64,000 bases of DNA from Ephemeroptericola cinctiostellae (GCF_003339525.1 NZ_CP031124.1:620001-684000), one strand, 5' to 3'. Counted from the first letter of the stretch, positions 8,994-19,039 are shown. A program made the numbers and translations. The notes: a model not told the origin generated them from the sequence alone.

Positions 8994-10088
8994 ATGAGCA
9001 CCACACACTTATCACACCTGTTTCAACCGCTGCATGCTGGCGCAAACACACTCAACAACCGCATTTTAATGGCACCGCTCACGCGTGCACGTTCTGACAG
9101 CAGCCACGTGCCCAACGCCATGATGGCGGAATACTATGCGCAACGCGCGAGTGCCGGTTTGATCATCACCGAATGCACGATGGTTGCGCCGAACACATCG
9201 GCGTTTGCCACTGAGGCAGGGATTTACAACGACGCGCAAATCGCAGGCTGGAAACTCGTGACCGACGCGGTACACGCCAAAGGTGGCAAAATTTTCTTGC
9301 AAATTTGGCACGCGGGTCGCGCGGCGCATCCGTTGTTGAACGGCGGCACAGAACCCGTTGCGCCAAGCGCATTGGCGATTGATGACGAAGTGCACACGCC
9401 CGAAGGCAAAAAAGCGCAAGTCGTACCGCATGAGTTGAACGCGGACGAATTGCCCGCCATCGTTGCTGCGTTTGTAAAAGCCGCCAACAACGCAATGGCC
9501 GCTGGTTTTGACGGCGTTGAAGTGCACGCGGCGAATGGTTATTTGTTGGACGAATTTTTGCGTGATGGCGCGAACAAACGCACCGACAATTATGGTGGCT
9601 CGATGGAAAATCGCGCCCGTTTGTTAAGCGAAGTCTTAACCGCAGTGTCCGCCGCCATTGGCAGCGACCGCGTCGGCGTGCGCCTTTCACCGCTGAACAG
9701 TTACAACAGCATGGTGGACAGCGACCCAATCGGCTTAATCACCTATTTGGCTCAGCACCTCAACCAATTTAACTTGGCGTATTTACATGTCATGCGCTCG
9801 GACTTTTTTCAAGCGCAAACAGGCGACGTGATGACCCCCGCTCGTGCGCATTTCAAAGGTGTTTTGATTGGCAATATGGGTTACAGCGCGGCAGAATCCG
9901 AGCAAGCGATTAACGAAGGCAAACTCGATGCGGTGGCGTTTGGCACAGGGTTTTTGGCCAATCCTGACCTGCCTGCACGTTTTAAAACAGGCGCGGATTT
10001 GAATGCACCCAATCCTGCGACGTTTTATACCGCAGGCGCAGCGGGTTATACCGATTATCCTGAATTAGAGACGGAGGCGGCCTCATAA
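8994..10088 (+). CDS. nemA: alkene reductase, Old Yellow Enzyme family
   Basis: A 364-residue FMN-dependent ene-reductase of the NemA/OYE family. The FMN-binding start NRILMAPLTRARSD lies at about 21-34, QIWHAGRAAHP near 103, the substrate-binding His/Asn pair sits in VHAANGYLLDEFLRDGANKR near 178-196, and the C-terminal phosphate-binding IGNMGY and AFGTGFLANPDLP are present. Such enzymes reduce activated C=C bonds and nitro compounds such as N-ethylmaleimide. It follows the LysR gene on the same strand with its own AAAGGA ribosome-binding site; regulation by that LysR protein is inferred. Exact substrate unknown. Confidence 0.9.
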   Translation: MSTTHLSHLFQPLHAGANTLNNRILMAPLTRARSDSSHVPNAMMAEYYAQRASAGLIITECTMVAPNTSAFATEAGIYNDAQIAGWKLVTDAVHAKGGKIFLQIWHAGRAAHPLLNGGTEPVAPSALAIDDEVHTPEGKKAQVVPHELNADELPAIVAAFVKAANNAMAAGFDGVEVHAANGYLLDEFLRDGANKRTDNYGGSMENRARLLSEVLTAVSAAIGSDRVGVRLSPLNSYNSMVDSDPIGLITYLAQHLNQFNLAYLHVMRSDFFQAQTGDVMTPARAHFKGVLIGNMGYSAAESEQAINEGKLDAVAFGTGFLANPDLPARFKTGADLNAPNPATFYTAGAAGYTDYPELETEAAS

Positions 10089-10129
10089 TCACAAAGTAAA
10101 ATCCTGCTTTGTGCTTGGTTGAATGCGAA

Positions 10130-10158
10130 ATGTTTGAGCGGGACATCCGCTCAAACAT
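10130..10158. repeat. perfect 12-bp hairpin downstream of nemA
   Basis: ATGTTTGAGCGG, loop GACAT, and the exact complement. It lies 42 bp after the nemA stop without a strong U-run, so it may be an RNA-stabilising or weak termination structure. A smaller stem (CACAAAG...CTTTGTG) lies just before it at about 10090-10114. Nothing else is recognised in 10159-10295. Confidence 0.55.
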
Positions 10159-10295
10159 CCATGAAACCCAAAAAACACAAACCCACACAAACCAACACAT
10201 CGGATTGAGTGTGGGTTTCATCATCGTTTGAAACAGCTCGACGAAGTGGTTTTGTCAGGTGATTCGGTATAAAAGCGGCGTGTAAGAAGCCGTAT

Positions 10296-10332
10296 GTAAA
10301 AAGCAGCGTGTTCACACCCGCTGCTTTTTTAC
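10296..10332. terminator. bidirectional intrinsic terminator
   Basis: Stem GTAAAAAGCAGCG with CGCTGCTTTTTTAC around the loop TGTTCACACC. A- and T-runs on each side let it serve both nemA (+) and the corA operon (-). Confidence 0.75.
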
Positions 10333-10369
10333 AAAAAGATTTGCCCTGCAACCGTTTCAAGTTAAAAAA

Positions 10370-11476
10370 TTATTGTTTTTTCGGCTTCTCACTGGCTGCA
10401 TTGAGCAGGGCGGTGACACTTGAATCACCGCGCCCAACCAAGCGGCGGTAGCGGAAATAATACAACAGGCCGCCTGTGACCATGAACATGCCGCCCATCA
10501 TCCACCAAAAGCCATTCGGATTGTGTAAACCCGGAATGACATCGAAATTCATGCCATAAATCCCCGTGAGCAGGGTTAATGGTGCAAAAATTGCCGATAA
10601 AATCGCCAGAAAACGCAGGTTTTCATTGGTTTGATGCGCCGTGGCGGAGAAATGTAATTCAACGGCGGATTTGAGGGCCTCCTCTAAACGCGCCGCGTGA
10701 CTTTGGACGCGCGTCACATGCTCCATCAAATCATTCATGCGCACCATCATCATGTCGCGCCGCGATTGCGGCTCGCTGGTGTTTATGATGGATTGTTTAT
10801 CGAGGTATTCATCCCGCAGCTCTTGTAAGGCATCCAGCTGCTCCTCGCATAAATTGTCCAGCTGATGCAATGCCAAACGCTCATCCAGCAACTGAGACCA
10901 ATTGTTAAAACGGTGATTGCCTTGCAGCAATAAGTTTTGCCATAAATCAATTCTGCGTGTCAGCGGAATGCGCAGCTCCAAATATTTATCAACCAAAGCA
11001 TTCAATATGCGCAACATCAAGTCCAACGGCGTGGTGGGCAAACGAATGCCGCGTGGCACATCCGTATTGGTGATGCGCTGACGCACGCCATTGAATGTCT
11101 GGCTGTCCGTTTCACGTACAGTGATCAACATGTTTTTAAACAAAACAAACGCCACCGGTGCGGTGGTCAACGCCGCAAGATCAAGCGTCACCGTATCGTT
11201 GTGGCGACTGAGCAATTTGCGGAAAATTAAAAACTCATACTCGTGAGTGAGGTCAAAATACGATGGATGTTGCGCATTGAGCATGTCTGTGAGGTGAAAA
11301 TCATTGATGCGACATTGTGTGCGTTCAAAAAGTTGATTTTGCCATGCTTGCGGGTCGCGCGCGATGTCTTCACGCATCACATCCACCCACATGAAATCAT
11401 GCGGCGAATGTTCACCCTCATTGAGCTGCTTCACCGTTGTTTCGTGCGCCACATTGTTGAAAACGAAAATATCCAT
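10370..11476 (-). CDS. corA: CorA-family magnesium/divalent-cation channel
   Basis: A 368-residue CorA-type protein. The long N-terminal cytoplasmic part has the expected acidic and helical character, with RVQSHAARLEEALKSAVELHFSATAHQTNENLRFLAILSAI leading into the first membrane helix (split here by description: coiled stalk at about 255-285). The selectivity motif GMN occurs in TGIYGMNF, followed by the second membrane helix (FWWMMGGMFMVTGGLLYYF) and a basic C-terminus. CorA forms pentamers for Mg2+ (also Co2+ or Ni2+) uptake. It is the last gene of a leftward group DUF3800-hemB-gloA-corA; the start is 3 nt after the gloA stop, indicating co-transcription. Confidence 0.9.
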   Translation of the reverse strand: MDIFVFNNVAHETTVKQLNEGEHSPHDFMWVDVMREDIARDPQAWQNQLFERTQCRINDFHLTDMLNAQHPSYFDLTHEYEFLIFRKLLSRHNDTVTLDLAALTTAPVAFVLFKNMLITVRETDSQTFNGVRQRITNTDVPRGIRLPTTPLDLMLRILNALVDKYLELRIPLTRRIDLWQNLLLQGNHRFNNWSQLLDERLALHQLDNLCEEQLDALQELRDEYLDKQSIINTSEPQSRRDMMMVRMNDLMEHVTRVQSHAARLEEALKSAVELHFSATAHQTNENLRFLAILSAIFAPLTLLTGIYGMNFDVIPGLHNPNGFWWMMGGMFMVTGGLLYYFRYRRLVGRGDSSVTALLNAASEKPKKQ

Positions 11477-11479
11477 GAT

Positions 11480-11884
11480 TTAGAGCACGTCTTTGGTGTG
11501 AAAGTTGTCTTCAATCAACTCAATTTTATAACCATCGGGATCTTCGACAAAGGCAATCACCGTCGTTCCACCCATCACAGGCCCGGCCTCGCGGCTGATG
11601 TTCCCACCCGCAGCCCGAATGCGTTCACACGCCGCTGCCACATCAGGCACCGCCAAAGCAATGTGACCGTAGGCCGTACCCAACTCATACGTGTTCACGC
11701 CATAGTTATAGGTCAATTCAATCACCGCTTGCTCGGACTCATCGGCATAACCGACGAACGCCAAGGTGTATTTAAACTCAGGATTGTCGCGCGTGCGCAG
11801 CAAGGTCATGCCCAAAATATTCGTGTAAAAATCAATTGAGCGTTGCAAATCGCCCACGCGCAACATCGTATGTAACATCCGCAT
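11480..11884 (-). CDS. gloA: lactoylglutathione lyase (glyoxalase I)
   Basis: A 134-residue vicinal-oxygen-chelate enzyme that isomerises the hemithioacetal of methylglyoxal and glutathione to S-lactoylglutathione. The four metal ligands are visible: His5 in [10 protein letters not shown], Glu in AVIELTYN, His in YGHIALAV and Glu in [23 protein letters not shown] and [15 protein letters not shown] are family signatures; the length matches bacterial GloA (about 130-135). It lies between hemB (9-nt gap) and corA (3-nt gap) in one leftward operon. Confidence 0.93.
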   Translation of the reverse strand: MRMLHTMLRVGDLQRSIDFYTNILGMTLLRTRDNPEFKYTLAFVGYADESEQAVIELTYNYGVNTYELGTAYGHIALAVPDVAAACERIRAAGGNISREAGPVMGGTTVIAFVEDPDGYKIELIEDNFHTKDVL

Positions 11885-11893
11885 GTGAAATCC

Positions 11894-12919
<1,026 letters not shown>

Positions 12920-13609
12920 TTAATATGCAATGTTTTCGTTAAATTGTATTTCAGGAGGCGAACAGAAAAACAGTTTTTTGTGTTGGCAGCTCGTTAAAGC
13001 ATCGATGGTGAGGTTGTTGTGTTCGTGTTTTGCCCAGCAAAGTGATGCGAGAATATCTGCTGCTTGGATGCCAAGAGAGCTTTTGCTGTCGTATGGGCTC
13101 GTGTTTAGCATGGCTGGTGTGCCTAAGTTGTTTAATGAGGCTTTTTCCAACAACATTTGTTCAAGGTACTGGTGCAGTGAGTGCTTATAAGAGGTTTTAA
13201 TCGAACGAGCATCGGGCAGAAAATCAATCGTGCGACAGCGGGACATGACTTCAAGCAGCAATAATTTGGTCATGTAATTGTATAAGCCGTTTGGATTGTT
13301 CTGAAAGGCGATGTTAACCTTTTCCTTGTTCACTGTGATGGCTTTAAACTGCGTGTCTAGGCATTTGCTTTGTAGTTTAATCAAGGCTTCGACGAAGGCC
13401 TTGCGCTCGATGGACGATAGTTCGACAGATTTCAACTCATTATTTAGTGGACGTTTGCGGTTCTTGTAAATACCGCGAACGATGCGTTCAAGATGATGAT
13501 GTTGATGGGCTGGAATGATTATGGCTGCTAAGGTTAAAAATCGACTGGAACCGTTTTCTAATTGCCAGCCAAGGTCACCGCTTTCGTCCAAATAAATGTG
13601 TGCGTGCAT
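12920..13609 (-). CDS. DUF3800 domain protein
   Basis: A 229-residue protein of the DUF3800 family, which spans the whole length. The family hallmarks are the N-terminal YLDESGD (residues 6-12) and the C-terminal LGIQAADILASL (179-190); acidic residues D8, D134 and D185 could form an RNase H-like active site, but that fold and any nuclease activity are inferred, not shown. DUF3800 genes have scattered distribution, often near mobile or defence genes, and several conserved structured RNAs have been reported next to them. Here the ATG at 13609 lies only 27 nt after the U-run of a terminator that ends a promoter-driven RNA (13636-13775). No ribosome-binding site is obvious. The gene is more AT-rich than hemB, which follows 9 nt later. 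Confidence 0.8.
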   Translation of the reverse strand: MHAHIYLDESGDLGWQLENGSSRFLTLAAIIIPAHQHHHLERIVRGIYKNRKRPLNNELKSVELSSIERKAFVEALIKLQSKCLDTQFKAITVNKEKVNIAFQNNPNGLYNYMTKLLLLEVMSRCRTIDFLPDARSIKTSYKHSLHQYLEQMLLEKASLNNLGTPAMLNTSPYDSKSSLGIQAADILASLCWAKHEHNNLTIDALTSCQHKKLFFCSPPEIQFNENIAY

Positions 13610-13635
13610 TATTGAGTTTTGAGTATTGCGGTCAT

Positions 13636-13666
13636 AAAAAAACGGCTTCTATGAAGAAGCCGTTTT
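13636..13666 (-). terminator. intrinsic terminator in front of the DUF3800 gene
   Basis: On the minus strand, AAAACGGCTTCT, loop TCAT, AGAAGCCGTTTT, then a run of seven U (13642-13636). The 12-bp stem plus U-run points leftwards only; the other side lacks a U-run. It ends the candidate RNA and would have to be read through to transcribe the DUF3800-hemB operon from the promoter at 13782-13810. Confidence 0.85.
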
Positions 13667-13775
13667 CAAAAGAATTGGTGCTCAGGTTTGACGCACTTCG
13701 AGTACGCTTACGATTATGACGGCATTTGTCGCAAAATGGCTGAGCGTTTGATTACTTACACCAAACCGTCACTAC
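13636..13775 (-). ncRNA. candidate structured RNA upstream of DUF3800 gene
   Basis: A transcript of about 140 nt is predicted from the consensus promoter at 13782-13810 to the terminator at 13636-13666. It has no usable reading frame (the only ATGs give 2-3 codons). Self-complementary segments include GACGG (13770-13766) with CCGTC (13722-13718), GGTTTGGTG (13767-13759) with the complement ending in CAAACC (13693-13685), GCTCAG (13745-13740) with CTGAGC (13685-13680), and GCGTACT/AGTGCGT (13707-13691) allowing G-U pairs. Some pairings exclude each other, so a pseudoknot or a switch is possible. Known background: several DUF3800-associated RNA motifs have been found by comparative genomics, function unknown. 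Whether this is one of them, an antitoxin-like RNA or a regulatory leader is open. It lacks the SRP RNA core, so it is not 4.5S RNA. Confidence 0.6.
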
Positions 13776-13781
13776 GCATTG

Positions 13782-13810
13782 ATTATAAGAAAAGTCATTT
13801 TGTTTGTCAA
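13782..13810 (-). promoter_or_regulatory. perfect consensus sigma70 promoter
   Basis: On the minus strand TTGACA (13810-13805), exactly 17 nt, TATAAT (13787-13782). It begins 5 bp after the ffh stop codon and fires leftwards into the candidate RNA. Two perfect hexamers with optimal spacing predict very strong, constitutive transcription, expected start near 13775. Confidence 0.85.
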
Positions 13811-13815
13811 CACAA

Positions 13816-15210
13816 TTAAAACGGCATTTTCCCGCCGCCACCCATCATATTCTTAATCCCCTTCATCCCACCCATCATTTTCATCATTTTACCCATGCCA
13901 CCGCCTTGAAATTTCTTCATCATGTCGCGCATTTGTTCGTACTGCTTGAGCATTTTGTTGACTTCTTGTACGTGCAAGCCCGCGCCTTGGGCGATGCGGC
14001 GTTTGCGGCTGGCTTTGATGAGGTCGGGTTTGGCGCGTTCGAGTGGGGTCATTGAGTTGATGATGCCTTCGGTGCGGCGCAGTTGTTGTTCGGCTTTGTC
14101 CATGTCCATGTTGGCTGCGCCTTGGGTCATTTGGCTGGGCAGTTTGTCCATGAGGGTGGCGACGCCGCCCATTTTCTTCATTTGCGCGAGTTGCTCTTTG
14201 AAGTCGTTCAAGTCAAAGCTTTTGCCTGATTTAATTTTTTTGGCGAGGGCGTGTGCTTGCTCCATGTCGACGTTTTTGTGCGCTTCTTCAACGAGCGATA
14301 CGATGTCGCCCATGCCAAGGATGCGTTGTGCCATGCGGTCGGGATGGAAAGGTTCGAGGCCACCGATTTTTTCAGACATGCCGACAAATTTAATCGGTTT
14401 GCCTGTGACGTGGCGCACGGAGAGGGCTGCGCCGCCGCGTGAGTCACCGTCGAGTTTGGTCAGCACCACGCCTGTGAGCGGTAATGCGTCATTGAAGGCT
14501 TTGGCGGTGTTGACGGCATCTTGACCCGCCATCGCATCAACCACAAACAATGTTTCAATCGGTTTGAGTTGTGCGTGCAACGCAGAAATCTCATTCATCA
14601 TGGCTTCATCAATGCCAAGACGACCTGCGGTGTCGACTAAAAGGACATCTATATAGTGTTTGCGCGCGTAGTCTAGCGCAGCAGCGGCAATGTCGAGCGG
14701 CTTTTGATCGGGCGTTGATGGGAAAAACTCTGCGCCTGCTTGACCTGTGACGCTTTTGAGCTGTTCAATTGCGGCGGGGCGATACACGTCGCATGAAACG
14801 GTCATGACTTTTTTCTTTTGCTCAACGAGGCGTTTGGCGAGTTTACCGACGGTGGTGGTTTTACCTGCACCTTGCAGACCTGCCATGAGGATGATGGCGG
14901 GCGGGGTGGTGGCAAGATTGAGTTCGACGGCGCGTGCGTCGTATTCGCCGCCGATGAGGTTGACCAGTTCGCTGTGAACGATGCCGACGAGGGCTTGACC
15001 TGGCGTGAGGCTGCTGATGACTTCTTCACCAAGGGATTTTTCTTTGATGTTGGCGACGAATTCACGTACGACGGGCAGGGCAACGTCTGCTTCGAGCAAG
15101 GCCATGCGCACTTCGCGCAACATTTCGGCGGTGTTTTCTTCGGTCAGGCGCGCTTGACCGCGCATGGTTTTGATGATTTTACTAAATCGGTTGCTTAGAT
15201 TGTCGAGCAT
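13816..15210 (-). CDS. ffh: signal recognition particle protein Ffh
   Basis: A 464-residue SRP54-type GTPase that binds signal peptides of nascent membrane proteins with 4.5S RNA and delivers ribosomes to FtsY. N domain at 1-85, then the G domain with GLQGAGKTTTVGKLAKRL (P-loop), VDTAGRLGID, TKLDGDSRGGAAL and GKPIKFVGMSEK. The M domain from about 300 ends in the Met/Gly-rich tail (MMKKFQGGGMGKMMKMMGGM). The start at 15210 is chosen because the next residues, MLDNLSNRFSK, match the family; the longer frame adds 19 unrelated residues. It is divergent from the ccsA-like gene, and its stop abuts the strong promoter of the candidate RNA. Confidence 0.96.
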   Translation of the reverse strand: MLDNLSNRFSKIIKTMRGQARLTEENTAEMLREVRMALLEADVALPVVREFVANIKEKSLGEEVISSLTPGQALVGIVHSELVNLIGGEYDARAVELNLATTPPAIILMAGLQGAGKTTTVGKLAKRLVEQKKKVMTVSCDVYRPAAIEQLKSVTGQAGAEFFPSTPDQKPLDIAAAALDYARKHYIDVLLVDTAGRLGIDEAMMNEISALHAQLKPIETLFVVDAMAGQDAVNTAKAFNDALPLTGVVLTKLDGDSRGGAALSVRHVTGKPIKFVGMSEKIGGLEPFHPDRMAQRILGMGDIVSLVEEAHKNVDMEQAHALAKKIKSGKSFDLNDFKEQLAQMKKMGGVATLMDKLPSQMTQGAANMDMDKAEQQLRRTEGIINSMTPLERAKPDLIKASRKRRIAQGAGLHVQEVNKMLKQYEQMRDMMKKFQGGGMGKMMKMMGGMKGIKNMMGGGGKMPF

Positions 15211-15336
15211 GGTGTCTGTCCTGCGAATGGTATAAAATGAGAGCGGGCATTGCGAGCCATTCTTCAATGGCGTATGCTGTACTTCTATTTCCAGCCGCTC
15301 ATTGGGCGTGGCTGAACTTTAAAGATTACTCTGAAT

Positions 15337-15921
15337 ATGAATCAAACGTTATTGTACCTCGCACGATCGCTTTTAGGGGCTTTGCTGTTGGCTGGTGTGT
15401 GCAGTGCGCCGAGTATTGCATTGGCCACAGATGCAGTTGCGGTTGCATTGCCGCCTGTTGGGGTTTTGCCCTTCATTCATATTGCGATTGCGATCGCCAC
15501 GACTTTTGCTTTTGTGACGGCGTTCGGTGTGGCGATTTTGTTGTGGGTGCAAACGCGTCGCTTGCATGACATTCGCGGCGGTCAAGGTGCGTCGAGTTGG
15601 TTGGATCGTGTGCCGCCTGTGTTGTCGTTGGAGCGCATTTTGTTTCGTGTGTTGTGGATTGGCTTTGTGTTATTGAGTGTGCTGGTGTTGTCGGGGATGT
15701 TTTTTGGAGAGCAGGTTTGGGGGCGCCCCTTGGTGCTCAGCCATAAAGTGGTCTTTACGACTTTGGCGTGGGCATTGTTTGGTGTGTTGCTGGCAGGGCG
15801 TTCATTGGCGGGTTGGCGTGGCTTGACTGCGGTGCGCGCAACTATTTTTGGCTTTGCGCTCTTGTTTTTGGCGTATGCGGGCACACATTTTGTAATGGAT
15901 GTTGTGTTAAAGCGTCAATGA
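15337..15921 (+). CDS. short CcsA/YpjD-type cytochrome c assembly family membrane protein
   Basis: A 194-residue inner-membrane protein with about five membrane helices. Its C-terminal 130 residues match the conserved end of the CcsA/YpjD (CorE-like) family that usually sits next to ffh: HIAIAIATTFAFVTAFGVAILLW, LSLERILFRVLWIGFVLL, LSHKVVFTTLAWALFG and GWRGLTAVRATIFGFALLFLAY. Typical members have about 270 residues and eight helices; here about 80 N-terminal residues are missing and cannot fit in the 126 bp between the divergent ffh start and this ATG. An N-terminal hydrophobic segment resembling a signal sequence replaces them. It is therefore a shortened version; whether it is functional is unclear. 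Confidence 0.7.
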   Translation: MNQTLLYLARSLLGALLLAGVCSAPSIALATDAVAVALPPVGVLPFIHIAIAIATTFAFVTAFGVAILLWVQTRRLHDIRGGQGASSWLDRVPPVLSLERILFRVLWIGFVLLSVLVLSGMFFGEQVWGRPLVLSHKVVFTTLAWALFGVLLAGRSLAGWRGLTAVRATIFGFALLFLAYAGTHFVMDVVLKRQ

Positions 15922-15946
15922 CGTTAATGCGAATTGAGGTGTGAAA

Positions 15947-16240
15947 ATGAAATTGTTGGTGATTTTGGTCGTACTGTTTGTCGTGGCTTATGCGTTATGG
16001 CAGAAATGGCAACGGATTCCACCGCAAACGAAGCAGTTATGGGGTGCCATATTTGGCATGGCTGGCGCAATGCGTCAAGCCAAAAAACAGGCCAAGCAAA
16101 ATGGTGGTTTTCCTGTTGAGACGCCTGTGACAAACCGCGGCCTGATGTTGCCGTGCACGACGTGTGGTTTGCATGTGCCACAAAGTGAAGGGGTGTTGGT
16201 GAGCGGTCGATTCTATTGTTCTGCCGAGCATGTCAAATGA
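15947..16240 (+). CDS. PP0621-family small protein
   Basis: A 97-residue protein with an N-terminal membrane anchor (LLVILVVLFVVAYALW) and a C-terminal zinc-ribbon-like end, LPCTTCGLHVPQSEGVL then GRFYCSAEH, with the three cysteines typical of the PP0621 family. Function unknown. The ATG at 15947 is chosen over the GTG two codons earlier because GAGGTG lies 8 nt upstream. Its stop overlaps the ampD start (ATGA), so the two are translationally coupled; such proteins commonly neighbour ampD in betaproteobacteria. Confidence 0.75.
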   Translation: MKLLVILVVLFVVAYALWQKWQRIPPQTKQLWGAIFGMAGAMRQAKKQAKQNGGFPVETPVTNRGLMLPCTTCGLHVPQSEGVLVSGRFYCSAEHVK

Positions 16241-16815
16241 CGGCTTCATTGCTTGAAATAAAAGTGGATGGTTGGGCGAGTACTGTTCGTTGCTTGCCGT
16301 CGCCTAACTTTGATGCGCGCCCTGATGGGATGCCTATTGATTTGTTGGTCATACATAACATCAGTTTGCCGCCAAGCCAGTTTGGCGGCGATTGGATTGA
16401 TGATTTGTTTCTTAATAGGCTCGATCCTTTGGCTCACCCCTATTTTGAAGCGATCCATACCTTTAAAGTGTCATCGCACTTCTTAATTAAGCGCGATGGC
16501 GGCGTCACCCAATACGTGTCATGCAACGATCGAGCGTGGCATGCGGGCGCATCGTGCTGGCGTGATCGCACGCGATGCAATGACTTTGCCATTGGCATCG
16601 AACTCGAAGGGGATGACTTCAGCCCGTTCGCTAATGCGCAGTATGCTTCGCTTGGTGTGTTGACTGATGCGATTCGCAAGCGCTACCCAAGCATTCAAGG
16701 AGTTGCGGGCCATAGCGAAATCTCTCCAGGCCGTAAAACGGATCCAGGCGATCACTTTGATTGGTTACGCTATATAAGTGAGTCGCAAATCCAAAAAAGC
16801 TGGCGCACTAAATAA
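16237..16815 (+). CDS. ampD: 1,6-anhydro-N-acetylmuramyl-L-alanine amidase AmpD
   Basis: A 192-residue cytoplasmic zinc amidase that removes peptides from anhydro-muropeptides during peptidoglycan recycling and thereby keeps ampC-type induction low. Zinc ligands appear as His40 in LLVIHNISLPP, the His of VAGHSEISPGRKTDPG and the following Asp; the substrate-binding SSHFLIKRDGGVTQYV and WHAGASCWRDR are family signatures. The start at 16237 overlaps the preceding stop by 4 nt and yields the usual AmpD N-terminus; a longer frame from 16216 lacks support. It is the last gene before the rRNA operon. Confidence 0.92.
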   Translation: MTASLLEIKVDGWASTVRCLPSPNFDARPDGMPIDLLVIHNISLPPSQFGGDWIDDLFLNRLDPLAHPYFEAIHTFKVSSHFLIKRDGGVTQYVSCNDRAWHAGASCWRDRTRCNDFAIGIELEGDDFSPFANAQYASLGVLTDAIRKRYPSIQGVAGHSEISPGRKTDPGDHFDWLRYISESQIQKSWRTK

Positions 16816-16838
16816 ATAATGAGGTTTGAAAATACTTG

Positions 16839-16867
16839 TTGACAGTGTAGACGAAAGTGTTCATAAT
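16839..16867 (+). promoter_or_regulatory. rRNA operon promoter P1
   Basis: TTGACA (16839-16844), 17 nt, CATAAT (16862-16867), followed by CTCG. It lies 388 bp before the 16S gene. It is closely similar to P2 at 16969-16997, including the downstream sequence, so the two arose by duplication. Confidence 0.8.
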
Positions 16868-16968
16868 CTCGTTTCTCTGCTGCTGAGGCGGCGAGAAAAA
16901 GCGGTGTGAAGGGTTAGTTGGGCGTTCGAGTTTGTTGTTGATGTTAAAAAATAAACTTAAAAAAATGC

Positions 16969-16997
16969 TTGACGAACTGGTTTGAATGCTTCATAAT
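16969..16997 (+). promoter_or_regulatory. rRNA operon promoter P2
   Basis: TTGACG (16969-16974), 17 nt, CATAAT (16992-16997), again followed by CTCG, and preceded by an A/T-rich stretch that could be an UP element. Tandem promoters are usual for rRNA operons. Confidence 0.8.
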
Positions 16998-17059
16998 CTC
17001 GCTTCTGTGCTGATGACGGTGCAGCGAAAAAGAGCCAAGGTTCTGCTTCGGAAAGACAA

Positions 17060-17101
17060 GATCTTTAAAAATTAACAGCCGATAAGTGTGGGCGTTTGTG
17101 G
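17060..17101 (+). promoter_or_regulatory. rRNA leader: boxA and left arm of the 16S processing stem
   Basis: GATCTTTAAAAA at 17060-17071 resembles the boxA antitermination element. The segment 17079-17101 (starting CCGATAAGTGTGG) pairs with 18814-18836 on the far side of 16S in a stem of 23 positions with two non-complementary sites, the expected RNase III processing site. Confidence 0.7.
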
Positions 17102-17254
17102 TGTAGTCGAGAGCTTAGGTTCTAGACGTTAAACCATAGAGGCTCATACTTGACGAAACAAAGCAATGAGAATGGTGTTAAAGCCATTTGAATTAAAATG
17201 TCAGTCAATACTTGAGTAGCCGTAGCGATACGGCAAATGCGAAAGCAATGAATT

Positions 17255-18801
<1,547 letters not shown>

Positions 18802-18867
18802 GAGATAGAAAAGCCATAAACGTCCACACTTATCGGAATGTTAAACAAAAGAACAGTAAATCCTAAT

Positions 18868-18943
18868 GGGGGATTAGCTCAGCTGGGAGAGCACCTGCTT
18901 TGCAAGCAGGGGGTCGTCGGTTCGATCCCGTCATCCTCCACCA
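18868..18943 (+). tRNA. alaT: tRNA-Ala (anticodon TGC)
   Basis: A 76-nt cloverleaf with acceptor GGGGGAT/ATCCTCC, D-loop AGCTCAGCTGGGAGAGC, anticodon loop CTTTGCAAG, T-loop GGTTCGATCCC and an encoded CCA. It is the first tRNA in the 16S-23S spacer. Confidence 0.97.
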
Positions 18944-18962
18944 AGAATGTTGGATCGAAGAC

Positions 18963-19039
18963 GGGTCTTTAGCTCAGTTGGTTAGAGCACTGTGTTGATA
19001 ACGCAGGGGTCGATGGTTCGAGTCCATCAAGACCCACCA
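18963..19039 (+). tRNA. ileT: tRNA-Ile (anticodon GAT)
   Basis: A 77-nt cloverleaf with acceptor GGGTCTT/AAGACCC, D-loop AGCTCAGTTGGTTAGAGC, anticodon loop TTGATAA, T-loop GGTTCGAGTCC and encoded CCA. It lies second, after tRNA-Ala; the order is the reverse of the common Ile-Ala arrangement. Confidence 0.97.

Noticed and set aside
13636..13775. 4.5S/SRP RNA gene next to ffh
   Set aside because: The conserved SRP RNA core (GGAAGNNGCAG-type asymmetric loop) is not present.
13677..13818. Rightward open frame without start in the candidate RNA region, reading ...YAYDYDGICRKMAERLI...
   Set aside because: It has no usable start except a late ATG, lies between a leftward promoter and terminator, and matches no family I know. 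The non-coding reading explains the promoter and terminator better, though a protein relic cannot be fully excluded.
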